Assembly: GCA_036503065.1 (NCBI GenBank)
Contig: DASXXM010000035.1
Coordinates: forward strand, 1-6,430
DNA: 6,430 bases
Source: DATEPR01 sp036503065
GTDB lineage: Bacteria > Actinomycetota > Actinomycetes > Mycobacteriales > Pseudonocardiaceae
Direction: 5' to 3'
Of this stretch, positions 5,951 to 6,430 are shown piece after piece. The translations under genes and the position numbers were made by a program. Numbering within the stretch: position 1 is the stretch's first letter; each line of letters begins with the position of its first letter. The notes beneath the pieces were generated by a model. The model saw nothing but the letters and a program-made list of their open reading frames with translations. It did not search any database and had not been told where the DNA came from.

Positions 5951-5973
5951 GGTTTACGCCACGTGGGTGAACC
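5951..5973. promoter_or_regulatory. Operator-like dyad upstream of the secreted-protein gene
   Basis: The arms GGTTTAC (5951-5957) and GTGAACC (5967-5973) are inverted with one mismatch, and the interval contains the perfect 8-base palindrome CCACGTGG (5959-5966). A possible promoter, TTTACG (5953-5958), 17 bases, TAACAA (5976-5981), overlaps it, so a bound protein could block polymerase. All of this is pattern-based and weak. Confidence 0.25.
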
Positions 5974-6043
5974 GCTAACAATGCGTAGATCGGCCGCGAT
6001 GGGGTCATCGAAACCAGGCCATCCCTCGGTTCTGGTTCATCCC

Positions 6044-6050
6044 GAAGGAG
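6044..6050 (+). promoter_or_regulatory. Ribosome binding site fixing a GTG start
   Basis: GAAGGAG lies five bases before the GTG at 6056. It is the best Shine-Dalgarno on the plus strand of this window and sets the start of the secreted-protein gene, which has no usable ATG nearby. Confidence 0.85.
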
Positions 6051-6055
6051 ACTCC

Positions 6056-6430
6056 GTGCGGCTGTCTCGATTAATCGCAACCTTGTTGTTGGCACTCGGT
6101 GTTGCGGCGATCTGGCCCGCGTCGGCCAGCGGTGTAACCGCTGCCGGCCATTCGGCCCGCAGCGCCGCGACGCCGATACCACCCACCACTCTCGGCGCAC
6201 CGATCATCGCCGACCTCAACGGTGACGGGTTGCCGGACAGGGCAACGCTCGGCCAGCTCGGCACGACCAACACGTGCACGGTCACGGTGCAGGACGGGTT
6301 GGCAGCCGGCGGTTTCGGGCCGGCGAAGGTGCACAGGTACACGTCGGCCGAGAAATCCGGGCCGTTCTGTCCCAACCTGGGCGCCGCGATCAAGCTCGGC
6401 AGTGACCGGCGGCCGGCTCTGGTCACCGGG
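6056..6430 (+). CDS. Secreted FG-GAP/VCBS-like protein, 5' part
   Basis: The first 125 residues of an exported protein, cut by the right edge. The N-terminus is a classical Sec signal peptide: RLSR, a hydrophobic core LIATLLLALGVAAIW (6-20), then PASAS with probable signal peptidase cleavage after Ala24. A Ser/Ala/Pro/Thr-rich linker follows to about residue 48. IIADLNGDGLPDRATLGQ (50-67) is a calcium-binding FG-GAP/VCBS-type loop with acidic positions Asp53, Asn55, Asp57 and Asp61. Such loops recur in beta-propeller repeats of secreted proteins. Cys74 and Cys105 could form a disulfide outside the cell. The start is GTG at 6056, supported by GAAGGAG five bases upstream. Because the frame begins with GTG and runs off the window it is easy to miss. 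What the mature protein does, and whether a catalytic domain follows, cannot be seen here. Confidence 0.8.
   Translation, partial: MRLSRLIATLLLALGVAAIWPASASGVTAAGHSARSAATPIPPTTLGAPIIADLNGDGLPDRATLGQLGTTNTCTVTVQDGLAAGGFGPAKVHRYTSAEKSGPFCPNLGAAIKLGSDRRPALVTG

Noticed and set aside
5917..5955. Terminator after rnhA
   Set aside because: CCGG-TTG-CGAC and GTCG-AG-CCGG can pair around a 15-base loop and are followed by TTT, but the internal loop and long loop make it too weak to call.
1..6430. CRISPR arrays, tRNA or rRNA genes, insertion sequences
   Set aside because: No regularly spaced repeats, no tRNA-like cloverleaf or rRNA sequence noticed, and no transposase motifs on either strand.

Overview
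The window comes from a high-GC actinomycete. The synonymous third positions are strongly G/C biased, genes use GTG as well as ATG starts, and there is an actinobacterial GPP34 protein, an actinobacterial-type RNase HI and a secreted FG-GAP-like protein. A member of the Pseudonocardiales would fit, but I cannot fix the genus from sequence alone.

Left part, plus strand (1-2706). The window opens inside the 3' half of a family 2 encapsulin shell gene. Its stop overlaps the start of a trans-polyprenyl diphosphate synthase by one base (TGATG). This pair matches the known family 2B arrangement, in which an HK97-fold protein shell packages an isoprenoid enzyme. A ketopantoate-reductase-like oxidoreductase follows 34 bases later on the same strand and may belong to the same transcript. 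It looks about five residues short in its dinucleotide-binding fold. A strong hairpin at 2708-2740 closes this unit and also serves the convergent unit from the right.

Middle, minus strand (2752-4954). A GPP34 (GOLPH3-like) protein gene is followed 40 bases later by a 12-helix APC-type amino-acid permease gene, probably one transcript. A gene-poor and relatively AT-rich stretch of 477 bases (4955-5431) separates this pair from the next divergent gene and carries operator-like inverted repeats.

Right part, plus strand (5432-6430). An intact stand-alone RNase HI gene appears to be read from a leaderless or nearly leaderless transcript. After 141 bases comes the 5' end of a secreted FG-GAP/VCBS-like protein gene, preceded by a textbook ribosome binding site and cut off by the window edge.

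The most interesting system is the encapsulin/prenyl synthase nanocompartment. It is a known class rather than a wholly new one. Features worth attention here are the abrupt codon-usage break inside the shell gene, the absence of a long disordered cargo-loading tail on the synthase, and the adjacent reductase as a possible extra pathway or cargo enzyme.
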